NCBI GenBank assembly: GCA_964605365.1
Contig: CAZSCF010000001.1
Span: 1 to 64,000, forward strand
Direction: 5' to 3'
DNA: 64,000 nt
DNA from: CAZSCF01 sp964605365
GTDB taxonomy: Bacteria; Patescibacteriota; Minisyncoccia; Moranbacterales; UBA2206
Both the position numbers and the translations under genes were made by a program. The notes beneath the pieces were generated by a model, which worked only from the letters and a program-made list of their open reading frames with translations, was not told where the DNA came from and ran no database searches. Shown one piece after another: positions 17,801-26,280 of this stretch. The number at the start of each line of letters is the position of its first letter. The first letter of the stretch is position 1.

Positions 17801-17985
17801 ATGAGGTTGACAACAGGATAATTGTCAGCTATTCTGGAATGCCACAGGTCTTTGAAAAATTTGGCGAAATGATTGAGAGAGAAGTTTTGGCTAATGGAAT
17901 AAAATCAGAAGTAATCGAGGCTGATCTGGAAAAAGAATTTTCTATTGATGGAAGAAAATTGAAAATTCAAGTAAGAAAGGCCTAA
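14884..17985 (+). CDS. ileS: Isoleucyl-tRNA synthetase
   Basis: 1033 aa, class Ia. PPTANGTPGLHHVLARAFKD is the HIGH region, GWDTHGLPVELQVEK the following motif, TTTPWTLPGNVALAVG belongs to the CP1 editing domain, and GKKMSKSKGN is the KMSKS loop; a C-terminal anticodon-binding and AT-rich tail follow, as in the eukaryote-like IleRS form. Two peptides do not belong: residues ~268-288 (CHPELASGSNGEMLKQVQHD, in the editing region) and ~827-853 (HSESVEESN...YAQDG, near the anticodon domain). Both are in-frame palindromic repeats. A T-box lies upstream. Confidence 0.96.
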   Translation: MFKKVNPKQNFAQMEEEILKFWDENNIFEKSVEKNSTDKSFIFYEGPPTANGTPGLHHVLARAFKDIVPRYKTMKGFRVERKAGWDTHGLPVELQVEKVLGLKNKQDIENIVPGDKRQSIIEFNKKCKESVWEYKDLWEKLTRRMGYWVDMQNPYVTYENKYIESVWWVIAQIFKLKNKDGESMVYKGHKVIPYCYRCGTALSSHEVAQGYQTVKDNSVYIKFKAKPNPEKDIDDNTYFLAWTTTPWTLPGNVALAVGKDIEYVKIKCHPELASGSNGEMLKQVQHDSTFYILAKDRMVDIFENEEYEIVEEIKGQNLLGFEYEPLYVVENKENKKAYYVISGDFVTTTDGTGIVHIAPAFGEDDANVGKENDLPTILTVDEEGKMIADVPGKGIPVKKKDGTGKFEVDELIVEDLKKRGLFFQDELYEHEYPFCWRCNTPLVYYAKPSWFIRMSEFANDMVKNNENIIWIPEYIKEGRFGEWLRGIKDWAISRERYWGTPLPLWQCECGEIKVIESQKELEELSGQKLDDLHKPFIDDVKIKCVCGKEMTRTPEVLDVWFDSGSMPLAQFNYPNNATEEDKKKVESGKYFPADFISEAIDQTRGWFYTLHAVANLLFKAGKVPEGRAFKNVICLGHIVDAQGKKMSKSKGNIVDPMQIMNEYSADMLRYFLFTVNQPGMTKKFDVKSIKDIMNRVFRMLWNSYYFFVMYANIDKFKVESLKSKVKSPTNLLDRWIISELNILIKSVDEKLENYDMYNSAYAIEKFIDNLSNWYIRRSRKRFWKSEDDDDKNQAYQTLYYVLVELSKLMAPFCPFIAEEIYRNLTNCHSESVEESNLKIKLDPSTSLRYAQDGNNCSVHLADFPVADESFIDEKLNREMERARKIISDGLQLRAKAGIKVRQPLNKFSIFDFRFSNEVLDIIKEELNVKEMLMNCEKEEEMILDTEITEDLKLEGQAREIIRFIQEMRKTAGYEVDNRIIVSYSGMPQVFEKFGEMIEREVLANGIKSEVIEADLEKEFSIDGRKLKIQVRKA
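15685..15745 (+). repeat. In-frame TGTCATCC palindrome in ileS (copy 1)
   Basis: 61 nt with two hairpins: CCCGAACTTGCTTCGGG and CTGAAACAAGTTCAG, ends TGTCA/TGACA. The same length and almost the same peptide occur in elp3 (53986-54046). Confidence 0.9.
17362..17442 (+). repeat. In-frame TGTCATTCC palindrome in ileS (copy 2)
   Basis: TGTCATTCCGAG...CGAGGAATCC and ATCCTTCGACTTCG...CTCAGGATGGCA hairpins, read in the same frame relative to the repeat (Cys-His-Ser...) as the other copies. Confidence 0.8.
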
Positions 17986-18021
17986 ATTTGTTGAAATCCG
18001 GATTTGTTTTTTGAATTTAAT

Positions 18022-18057
18022 AAAGGACCTCGTTTTTTTGCGAAGTCTTTTATTTTT
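18022..18057 (+). terminator. Intrinsic terminator after ileS
   Basis: AAAGGACCTCG (18022-18032) pairs with CGAAGTCTTTT (18041-18051) with one mismatch, followed by ATTTTT. Confidence 0.65.
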
Positions 18058-18097
18058 GCCATTTAACAATAAAGCCGTTTGACCATATAATAAGCGT

Positions 18098-18835
18098 ATG
18101 GAATATAAATATCACGGCATTATTTTGAATAAAAAAGATGTGGGCGAAACAGATCGCATTTATACGATTTATACTTTGGAAATGGGAAAAATTAGAGTTA
18201 TGGCCAAAAGCGTGCGTTTGCCAAAAGCCAAACTGGCCGGTTTTTTGGAACCAATCACGTCAGCTGAAATTTTTCTGGCCAAAACCAGAGGACTGGGGAA
18301 GATAACCGGAGCGATAGTAAATAATAATTTTTTCTATACGAAATCAGATTTGGAATCCTTGCAACAAATTTTCTATGCTTTTAAGATCTTTGAAAAAATA
18401 ATTTCTGATCAGGAACGGGATGAAAAAACATATAATTTGTTGCTGGAATATTTGGAGGTTATGAATGGTCTGTCGGCAAAAGACGATTCTGAAAATGGAA
18501 TAAAAAAAGAAATTGTAACATTGGGATTTTTATTTAAATTTTTAAGTGAAATGGGATATCAGGTGGAAGCTAAAAAATGTGTCAAATGCAACAAAAAATT
18601 GATTTCAAAAGAGAATTTTTTTAGCGCTGAAAGCGGGGGAGTTTTATGTGCCGGTTGTGCTTCCCAAAAAAATAATAAAATTAAGATTGATGACGAATCA
18701 ATAAAATTTATCCGTTTATTTTTAAAAAATAATCTTTCTGGTCTTGTTAAATTAAGTTCTTCGAATAAAGACGTGAACAGAATAAAAAAAATCTTTTCCG
18801 ATTTCTTGCATTGGATTTTCGGACAAACAATCTAG
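18098..18835 (+). CDS. recO: DNA repair protein RecO
   Basis: 245 aa, family length. The N-terminal OB fold starts YKYHGIILNKKDVGETDRIYTIYTLEMGKIRVMAKSVR, and the zinc-finger part has CVKCNKKLI...GVLCAGC (C-x2-C...C-x2-C). RecO works with RecR in loading RecA on SSB-coated gaps. It has a terminator upstream and stands alone. Confidence 0.9.
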   Translation: MEYKYHGIILNKKDVGETDRIYTIYTLEMGKIRVMAKSVRLPKAKLAGFLEPITSAEIFLAKTRGLGKITGAIVNNNFFYTKSDLESLQQIFYAFKIFEKIISDQERDEKTYNLLLEYLEVMNGLSAKDDSENGIKKEIVTLGFLFKFLSEMGYQVEAKKCVKCNKKLISKENFFSAESGGVLCAGCASQKNNKIKIDDESIKFIRLFLKNNLSGLVKLSSSNKDVNRIKKIFSDFLHWIFGQTI

Positions 18836-18917
18836 CGCGGCAGCAGTTTTTATGGTAAAATATTGATATTATCGAACAAACAAATAACTTAAATTAAAAT
18901 CATTTAAAAACAAAAAT

Positions 18918-20998
18918 ATGTCTTTGGCGGAAATAAAAAATAAATTATACAAAAAAGAAGAAGACAAAAATCTTTATCAGCACGCAGAAAGCGAATTTGA
19001 TGCGCGCTCATCTTTGTCCGGCAGTGATCAGTCGGGCAAAAAACTTTCTTCGGGAAATGAAGATAAATGGGATGATCCGGAAGAAATTTATCGAAAAAGA
19101 AAAGAATTGATAAAAAAAGGAGCAATTATCGGCGGAATTTTCCTTTTGGTAGTTATTTTGATCGCGACTATTTATAAAATCAGACAAAGTTCATTCGACC
19201 AGGGTCGAGTAGTGCTGACTATTCAGGGAATGGACGAAATAAAAAGCGGTAAACTGGTAGCTTATGAAATCGCCTATAAAAACAATAATCGAGCGGAACT
19301 GCGCAATGTCACCTTGAGATTAAATTATCCGGAAAATTTTCGTCCGGAAGAAAATCCCAATTTTAAGGAAGATGGACCTACAACGGGAACTTATTATCTG
19401 GGAACTATCAAGGGAAAAGGTGAAGGAAAAATTATTTTCAATGCGCGTACATATAATCCCAATAGCAATTTGATTTATTTGAAAGCAGAATTATCGTACA
19501 CTCCTTCTGTCATAAATAGTGTTTTTCTTACCAAAACCCAATACGGGATAAACGCCGTAACTGTACCAATCGCTTTGGAGGTTTTGGCTCCACAAGTTGT
19601 TGCCAACGGGGATATGGTTGAATACGCGATTAGCTACAAAAATACCGGAAACGAAGATTTTGAAATGGTACGTATAAAGGCGGATTATCCCAATGGCTTC
19701 AGTTATTCCAAATCAGCTCCGGCTATTTCTGAGGGAGATAATATCTGGTATGTCGGTTATCTCTCGGCTGGGCAAGAAGGAAAAATAATAGTAAATGGAA
19801 AAATGACCGGTCAAAACGATGAAATAAAAACAGCAATCGCTTATGTGGGCATCATCGATGAAGGGCAATTTTTAAGCTACAATGAAGCGAAAGCTGAAAC
19901 TAAAATTACATATCCTTCTCTGGCAATCGTTCAAACTATCAACGGATCTGCCGATTCTATAAACATAAACACCGGAGAGATTTTAGATTACGAAATACAG
20001 TTTAAAAATACTACCAATGAAACGGCTAAAGATTTGATTGTTACGGAAAAAATAGACAGTCCGATATTGGATTATACGACTTTGGACTTAGGAAAAGGGG
20101 GATATTTTGATAATGATAAAAAAATGATCACTTGGAAAGCGGCTGACAATCCCAAATTAGCCAGCCTTGGTGGTGGAGAGGGCGGTTCGATAAAATTCAG
20201 GATAAGAGTAAAAGATATTATTCCTATTAATAGCGCATTGGATAAAAATTTTGTTTTTTCAAGTTTNNNNNNNNNNNNNNNNNNNNNNNNNNNNNNNNNN
20301 NNNNNNNNNNNNNNNNNNNNNNNNNNNNNNNNNNNNNNNNNNNNNNNNNNNNNNNNNNNNNNNNNNAAGATATTATTCCTATTAATAGCGCATTGGATAA
20401 AAATTTTGTTTTTTCAAGTTTGGCGCGGATAGATAATGCGGAAATAAATTCTCCTTTAAAAGAAAACAAAGTAATATCCGGCAATCAAATAGATGTTAGG
20501 CTTAATTCAAAATTGGTTTTGGAAACACGCGGACTTTATACGAGTGATTCTATTGCAAATTCCGGTCCTATTCCTCCGGTAGTTGGAAAAGAAACAACCT
20601 ATACTATTTATTGGACAGCTATCAATGTTTTGAATGATGTTATGGATGCTAACATAACGGCGGTTCTCCCAACTAATGTTTCCATGACCGGAAAAATAAA
20701 TCCGGACAATTCCAATCTGGTTTACAATGAAAGAAATAATACTCTGACTTGGAATATCGGAGATATTTCAGCGGGTACGGGAATTAATTCCGCTCCCAAA
20801 GAAGTTGCCTTTCAAATAAAATTAACTCCTCTTCCGGGACAGGTATCTAATGAGGCGCAATTGATCGGTCCGACAAAATTTTCAGCCAAAGATTTGTTTA
20901 CCGGACAGAGCCTAGAGACAAATGGAAAAGAAAAAACAACCTATTTAACTGAAGATCCGACGATAAGTTTGGGGTATAAGGTTCAGCCGGCGCAATAA
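18918..20998 (+). CDS. Membrane-anchored DUF11-type repeat surface protein (interrupted by an artificial gap)
   Basis: The N-terminal ~70 residues are charged and cytoplasmic, then one TM helix (AIIGGIFLLVVILIATIY, ~74-92), then at least four Ig-like domains with the DUF11 pattern (GEILDYEIQFKNTTNETAKDLIVTEKI; KETTYTIYWTAINVLNDVMDANITAVLP). A 100-N run at 20267-20366 splits it, but 55 nt on both sides are identical; removing 155 nt restores one frame of ~641 codons ending at 20998. Likely a surface or adhesion protein with its domains outside the membrane. Confidence 0.75.
20267..20366. other. Artificial gap (100 N) between identical 55-bp flanks
   Basis: 20212-20266 equals 20367-20421. The gene frame continues only when one copy plus the Ns is removed, so the contigs really overlap by 55 bp. 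Confidence 0.95.
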
Positions 20999-21024
20999 CG
21001 AAATAATCAAAAAGTGTTTTTTGT

Positions 21025-22236
21025 ATGTTTGAAATCAAGGAAACAATTGGCGAAAAACGCATCGGTGTTTTAAAAACAAAGAGCGGAGAAATCAATTCTC
21101 CGTTTTTTATGCCTGATGCGACTTATGGATTTGTCAGATCTTTGGGAAAAGATGATTTAGAAAAAATCGACAACGGTCCATTGGTTATTAATACTTATCA
21201 TCTATATCTTCAGCCGGGAATGGGAATGATTAAAAAAGCAGGAGGCATTCACAAATTTATGAATTGGGATAAACCCTTGCTTTCGGATAGTGGGGGATAT
21301 CAAGTTTTTTCTCTCATTCACAAAAATCCCGAAATGGGAAAAATAACGGATAAGGGAGTTGTTTTCCATTCTTCAATTGACGGCTCCAAACATGAAATTA
21401 CTCCGGAAAAATCTATTCAAATCCAATTTGATTTAGGCGTGGATATGATAGTGTGCCTGGACGATCCGCCGCCGAATTCATATAGCAAAGAAAAAATAGC
21501 CAAAGCTGTCGAAAGAACTTTGACTTGGGCTGAACGTTGCATGATCGAGTATAAAAAACAAATAAAAATCAGAAAAATAAAAAACGAAAATAGGCCGTTA
21601 ATTTTTTGTGTTATTCAAGGCGGTGAGTATTTGGATTTAAGAAAAAGATGTGTGGAGGGATTAATTGAAATTGGTTTTTCTGCTAAAGGCGGACCGGCTT
21701 TAAATTGGGACGGGTTTGGATTTGGCGCAAGACATGTGGATGCGAATGGAAATTTTTTAGAAGAAGTTTTACGTTTTACCGCCAAACTAATTCCAAAAAA
21801 TGCTTTGCGTTTTGCTTTGGGAATTGGAATGCCGGAAGATATAGTTCGTTGTGTAGATATGGGATGGGATATGTTTGATTGTGTAATTCCAACAAGAGAA
21901 GGAAGACATGGGAGACTTTTTATTAGGAAAAATAAAAATGTCATTGCGAACGAAGTGAAGCAATCTAATAAAAAAGAGATTGCCGCGTCGTCTCTCAATA
22001 AATTCAAGACTTCTCGCAATGACAAAAGTTTTTATACAACAATTAACATCAACAATGAAAAATTCAAAAAAGATTTTTCACCGGTAGATGAAAATTGTAA
22101 TTGCGAACTTTGCCAAAATTATTCCTGCAGTTATTTGCGCTATCTGTTTTCCAAAAAGGAGCCTCTGGCTATGCGATTAGCGGCTATGCACAATCTTAAA
22201 TTCTATTTGGATTTGATAAATGATTTAAGAAAATAA
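21025..22236 (+). CDS. tgt: Queuine/preQ1 tRNA-ribosyltransferase
   Basis: 403 aa. DATYGFVRSLG, LLSDSGGYQVFSL with the substrate-binding Asp, GGPALNWDGFGFGARHV, and ALRFALGIGMPEDIVRCVDMGWDMFDCVIPTREGRHG with the nucleophilic Asp are in the expected order. The zinc site is CNCELCQNYSC plus His in AMHNLKFY. Bacterial Tgt swaps guanine-34 for preQ1 in tRNAs with GUN anticodons. Residues ~306-333 (VIANEVKQSNKKEIAASS...SRNDK) are an in-frame palindromic repeat just before the zinc domain. No other queuosine gene is in the window. Confidence 0.95.
   Translation: MFEIKETIGEKRIGVLKTKSGEINSPFFMPDATYGFVRSLGKDDLEKIDNGPLVINTYHLYLQPGMGMIKKAGGIHKFMNWDKPLLSDSGGYQVFSLIHKNPEMGKITDKGVVFHSSIDGSKHEITPEKSIQIQFDLGVDMIVCLDDPPPNSYSKEKIAKAVERTLTWAERCMIEYKKQIKIRKIKNENRPLIFCVIQGGEYLDLRKRCVEGLIEIGFSAKGGPALNWDGFGFGARHVDANGNFLEEVLRFTAKLIPKNALRFALGIGMPEDIVRCVDMGWDMFDCVIPTREGRHGRLFIRKNKNVIANEVKQSNKKEIAASSLNKFKTSRNDKSFYTTININNEKFKKDFSPVDENCNCELCQNYSCSYLRYLFSKKEPLAMRLAAMHNLKFYLDLINDLRK
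21939..22024 (+). repeat. In-frame TGTCATTGCGA palindrome in tgt
   Basis: TGTCATTGCGAACGAAG...CTTCTCGCAATGACA with inner CAATCT/AGATTG; read as VIANEVKQSN...SRND, the same frame as the leuS copy. Confidence 0.9.
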
Positions 22237-22334
22237 AAAGCAAGAAAAATCAAAAGAGTCCGGCTTTTATTGCGGAAATCGGGTAAGCATTTTTTATTTT
22301 GCCAAAATACTTTTTTTGTCTTAAAATAGGCTTA

Positions 22335-23510
22335 ATGAGTATCAAAAATACGCCTTTAGCTGACAATGTCAGACCTCAAAATCTCGAGGAAGTTTTTGGT
22401 CAAGATGAACTTTTGGGAGAAAAATCATTTCTTCGACAAGTTATCAAAAATGACAATGTGCCGTCACTGATTTTTTGGGGTCCTCCGGGAAGCGGTAAAA
22501 CCACCCTGGCTTTTATTATTGCCAAGGAAACCAAATCGGATTTTTTGAGTCTTAGCGGAGTTTCCAGCGGGAAAAAAGATTTGATGAAAATAATTGAACA
22601 AGCCAAAGAAAAGAAAAAAATCGGATACAAAACAATTCTTTTTATTGATGAAATTCATCGTTGGAACAAGGCTCAGCAAGATGCGCTGCTGCCATACGTG
22701 GAAAACGGGACGATAACTTTGATTGGAGCCACTACTGAAAATCCAAGTTTTGAAGTTATTTCCGCTCTGCTTTCGCGGGCGCGTGTCTTCGTTTTGCAAA
22801 AACTTTCGCAAGAAGATATTGAAAAAATTTTAAAAAGGGCATTGCAAAAGATAAGAAAAAAAATTAAAAAGGACGTCTTAAAAATGATTGCGCGTTTTTC
22901 TAACGGTGATGCGCGTATGGCACTCAATACTTTAGAAGCCTGTTTGGGTCAGAACGAAGAAGTGACACGAGAGACAATCAAAAAAATTCTGCAAAAATCA
23001 CATTTGCTTTACGATAAAAACGGCGAAGAGCATTACAATATTATTTCAGCTTTGCATAAATCCATGCGTGGCGGTGATGCGGATGCGGCAATATATTGGC
23101 TAGCCAGAATGATCGAGGGCGGGGAAGACCCTTTGTATATTGCCAGAAGATTAGTGCGTTTTGCTTCTGAAGATATCGGTTTGGCCAATAATACCGCTCT
23201 GCTTTTGGCCAATACGGTTTTTGACGCTTGCCATAAACTGGGTTATCCTGAATGTAATGTTCATTTGACGCAATGTGTAATTTATTTGGCCAAGAGCAAA
23301 AAAAGTGTAGCTGCTTATTTTGCCTATAATAAAGCTAAAAAAGATGTAGAAGACCTTGGAAATCTGCCGGTGCCACTTCATATTCGAAACGCCCCAACCA
23401 AACTGATGAAAGATTTGAAATACGGCGAGGGATACAAATATACTCCTTTGGAAGATAGTTTGGACCAAGAATATCTGCCGAAGGAATTAAGGAATAGAAA
23501 ATATTTGTAA
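22335..23510 (+). CDS. rarA: Replication-associated recombination protein A (RarA/MgsA AAA+ ATPase)
   Basis: 391 aa from the ATG at 22335, chosen because SIKNTPLADNVRPQNLEEVFGQ is the normal start of the family; the 12-residue upstream extension is unlikely. Walker A is GPPGSGKTTLA, Walker B is ILFIDEIHRWNKAQQDALLPYVE, sensor 1 is IGATTENPSFEV. The C-terminal part (EHYNIISALHKSMRGGDADAAIYWLARMIEGGEDPLYIARRLVRFASEDIGLA) is the tetramerisation region. It acts at stalled replication forks. Confidence 0.95.
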   Translation: MSIKNTPLADNVRPQNLEEVFGQDELLGEKSFLRQVIKNDNVPSLIFWGPPGSGKTTLAFIIAKETKSDFLSLSGVSSGKKDLMKIIEQAKEKKKIGYKTILFIDEIHRWNKAQQDALLPYVENGTITLIGATTENPSFEVISALLSRARVFVLQKLSQEDIEKILKRALQKIRKKIKKDVLKMIARFSNGDARMALNTLEACLGQNEEVTRETIKKILQKSHLLYDKNGEEHYNIISALHKSMRGGDADAAIYWLARMIEGGEDPLYIARRLVRFASEDIGLANNTALLLANTVFDACHKLGYPECNVHLTQCVIYLAKSKKSVAAYFAYNKAKKDVEDLGNLPVPLHIRNAPTKLMKDLKYGEGYKYTPLEDSLDQEYLPKELRNRKYL

Positions 23511-23528
23511 AACCTGTTAGGCAATTTC

Positions 23529-23610
23529 GGTAAAATATATTTTTTGAGCCGGTATTGATATGAAGAAAACTTTATTCTAATGCAATAAGTCTCAAAAAAT
23601 ATATTTTACC
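23529..23610. repeat. Structured hairpin element, copy A
   Basis: A perfect 20-bp stem (23529-23548 with 23591-23610) encloses a 42-nt loop starting CCGGTATTGATATGAA and ending TGCAATAAGT. The loop is shared with copy B (47284-47373), while the stems differ by compensatory changes. It lies 18 nt after rarA and 19 nt before tRNA-Ala. The loop contains ATG-AAG-AAA-ACT-TTA-TTC-TAA. Confidence 0.85.
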
Positions 23611-23629
23611 TAAGTTCTATGGTTAAATC

Positions 23630-23700
23630 GGGCCTATGGTCTAGTGGTATAACGCGACATTCGCATTGTCGAAACGGCGGTTCGATTCCGCCTAGGTCCA
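23630..23700 (+). tRNA. tRNA-Ala (CGC)
   Basis: Acceptor GGGCCTA/TAGGTCC contains the G3-U70 pair that identifies alanine tRNAs. The anticodon stem CGACA/TGTCG carries loop TTCGCAT, anticodon CGC at 23662-23664; T-arm GGCGGTTCGATTCCGCC. Discriminator A at 23700; CCA is not encoded. Confidence 0.95.
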
Positions 23701-23797
23701 CACCCGCGATGGTTCAGGGAAGTAAATTGTCAAGACTGCTTTTTTTATGTCTATCGGTAGGCAGAGATTCTTCTTGAGCCTACAATTTAAAAAAATT

Positions 23798-24727
23798 ATG
23801 AAACCTATTTTAATAACAAGCTATGTAAATCCAGATCTCGATGGCGTTGCAAGCGCATTTGCTTATGCCGAATTTATGCAAAAAATGGGCAAGAAGGTCG
23901 TCGTAAGAATTATGGGGAGAATAAATGACGAAACAGAATATATTTTTAATCGTTTCGGCTTTATGCGTCCTAAATATATAGATACTGCAAATAGTTTTAA
24001 CAAAATCATACTGGTTGATGTAAGTGCTCTCGATGGGCTGAAAAGAAAACTATTGCCAGGAAATGTAATTGAGATTATAGATCATCGAAAAGTTCATGAA
24101 GCAGATAAATTTTTTAAAGCCAAGGTGCAAATAGAATTAGTCGGTGCTGCAGCTACCATTATTGTGGAAAAATTTATGCAAAATAATGTTAAAATATCAA
24201 AAGAGTCAGCAATACTTGCTTGTGGAGCGATAATTTCAAATACCCTTAATTTTAAAGGAAGTAATGTTACTAAGCGAGATAGAAAAGCAGCTAGATGGCT
24301 TAATAAAATCGCAAAACTTCCTAAAAGTTTTTGGAAAGAGGTTTTTATTGCGAAGTCAGATCTTTCTGGCAATAAACTATCTGAACAAATTGAGAACGAT
24401 TTTGCAGTTTTTATATTAGGCAACAAGAAAATTGGTATTGCACAATTAGAAATAATAGGAGCGAAAGAAGTAATTGATAAGAGAAGTGCAGAAATCGTGC
24501 GTATACTTGAAAAAATAAAGATTATTATGAACTTGGATTTAATTTTTTTGAACATAATTGAACTTAAAAAATGTAAAAACTTTTTTATTGTTGCGAATGA
24601 TCAAATGAAAAAAATGTTAGAAAAAGTTCTAAAAGTCCAATTTACGGGAATCGTAGGAGAAGGATCTGATTTGGTTATGCGAAAGCAAATCGTATCATTG
24701 CTAAAAGAAAAATTGGAAAATAAATGA
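23798..24727 (+). CDS. DHH-family phosphoesterase (PpaC-like, DHHA2)
   Basis: 309 aa from the ATG at 23798; a 17-residue upstream extension is possible but has no family match. SYVNPDLDGVASAFAYAEF supplies the DxD metal motif, ILVDVSALDG the second Asp, and EIIDHRKVHE the DHH motif in the form DHR, as in manganese pyrophosphatases. The C-terminal third with IVGEGSDLVMRKQIVSLL resembles the DHHA2 substrate domain. Probably a Mn-dependent pyrophosphatase or related phosphoesterase. It precedes the Nudix-kinase fusion by 29 nt on the same strand, so they may share a transcript. Confidence 0.7.
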   Translation: MKPILITSYVNPDLDGVASAFAYAEFMQKMGKKVVVRIMGRINDETEYIFNRFGFMRPKYIDTANSFNKIILVDVSALDGLKRKLLPGNVIEIIDHRKVHEADKFFKAKVQIELVGAAATIIVEKFMQNNVKISKESAILACGAIISNTLNFKGSNVTKRDRKAARWLNKIAKLPKSFWKEVFIAKSDLSGNKLSEQIENDFAVFILGNKKIGIAQLEIIGAKEVIDKRSAEIVRILEKIKIIMNLDLIFLNIIELKKCKNFFIVANDQMKKMLEKVLKVQFTGIVGEGSDLVMRKQIVSLLKEKLENK

Positions 24728-24756
24728 GTTAATTTTTTGATAATGTCAATTGTTAT

Positions 24757-26231
24757 ATGGAAAAATACAAACCATATGTTGAAGAAAATAAAGATAAAAT
24801 TGTTGACAAAGAAGAAATAATATTCAAGGGAAAACTGTTTGAGGTGATTGCAGAGTCGGTAGAAATAGATGGAAAAAGTTTTGAATTTGAAAAGGTGCGC
24901 AGAAGTCCTGGNNNNNNNNNNNNNNNNNNNNNNNNNNNNNNNNNNNNNNNNNNNNNNNNNNNNNNNNNNNNNNNNNNNNNNNNNNNNNNNNNNNNNNNNN
25001 NNNNNNNNNNNCGGTAGAAATAGATGGAAAAAGTTTTGAATTTGAAAAGGTGCGCAGAAGTCCTGGTGTGAGACTGATCATAACAGATGGACAAGGCAAT
25101 ATTTTGCTTACGCGGGAATTTCGACGAGAGCTTTCAAAATTTGATTATCGTCTGCCTGGTGGAAAAGTTTTTGACTCTTTGGATGAATTCAATGAATCTA
25201 AACAAAAAAAAGAGGATATTATAGAAAAAGCAAAACAAGCAGCGCTTAAAGAAGCGAAAGAGGAAACAGGTTTTGCTCCAGATATGTTGGACTATTATTC
25301 AACTTCAAAATTGGGGGCTACGGTAGAATGGGATTTGCATTATTTTACTGCTTCTGTAGATAAAATTCAGGGAGGAGAACAAAGGCTAGAGATAGGGGAA
25401 AATATTGAAGCAGTTTGGTTTAGTGAAAAAGAAATCAAAGAACTTGTTTTAATGCCAGAAAAATTTTCAGAAGAAAGAAGTGTTGTGGCATTGACAAGAT
25501 TTTTATACCGACCAGAAAAAGATATAAACGCTACCATCAAAGAAGAGGGGATTAATCTTGCTAATTTGATAAAATCAAAAGATTTAAGCAGTATAAGATT
25601 ACGAACTAATAATCTTGAAAAACTTAAACAAATTTCCAATATAATTTTTGTTGGTTCTTCTCTTGTTGGAAAAACTACCCTTGTTAATATACTTAGGAAC
25701 GCAATGAAGTCCGACAAAGCACTTTCTCAGCTTTTCCAAATTCCAAAAAGGGTTATCACTAGACCGCAAAGAGTCAATGATAATCTTGTTGAAAATCAAT
25801 TTGTAACGGCTATTGAGTTCGAAGAAATGGTTCGTCGTGGGGACATTGATTTTCATTGGACAAGAAAAATGGAAGAAGGTCGCGAAGAGCAGTATGGTTT
25901 TCTGGATGTTGATAAAAATAGAATCCCAATTTTCTCAGGAAATAATGCTATTATTGATAATAAAAAGAATGTCATACCGCCAGATTCGCTTGAACATTCC
26001 TTGATTATTGCAGTTTATAGCCCGGATGAATTAAGAGAAAAAAGAATACAACAAAGATCTCCTGACTTGATAAAAAACAGACCTCAAGAGGTAAACTACA
26101 GATTATCCGATAGGGCAATTAGCATATATCCTGAAGCACATCTGGTTGTTAAAAACTTCGGTCATTATCAAGATTTAACTAAAAAAGATATAGTTCAGCT
26201 ATTTTTGCTATTATCTGAATTGAAATCTTAA
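24757..26231 (+). CDS. Nudix hydrolase fused to a guanylate-kinase-like/PhnN-like P-loop kinase
   Basis: A 100-N run (24912-25011) with identical 55-bp flanks interrupts it; removing 155 nt gives one 439-aa frame. The N-terminal half resembles ADP-ribose pyrophosphatases: SPGVRLIITDGQGNILLTREFR, then a Nudix box with a long insertion between PGGKVFDSLDE and KEAKEETGF. The C-terminal half has a P-loop GSSLVGKTTL (~residue 247) and later RVITRPQRVNDNLVENQFV and GDIDFHW, resembling guanylate kinase and ribose-1,5-bisphosphate kinase lids. The combined function is not known; a nucleotide or ribose-phosphate salvage step is possible. Confidence 0.7.
24912..25011. other. Artificial gap (100 N) between identical 55-bp flanks
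   Basis: 24857-24911 equals 25012-25066. The reading frame is restored when one copy and the Ns are removed. Confidence 0.95.
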
Positions 26232-26280
26232 TGTTATATTATTTTAAAATAATCTCGACTATACTCGAGATAAAAAATTT

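Noticed and set aside
23529..23610. Simple rho-independent terminator of rarA
   Set aside because: The 20-bp stem has a 42-nt conserved loop and no T-run after it, and a second copy is placed upstream of genes.
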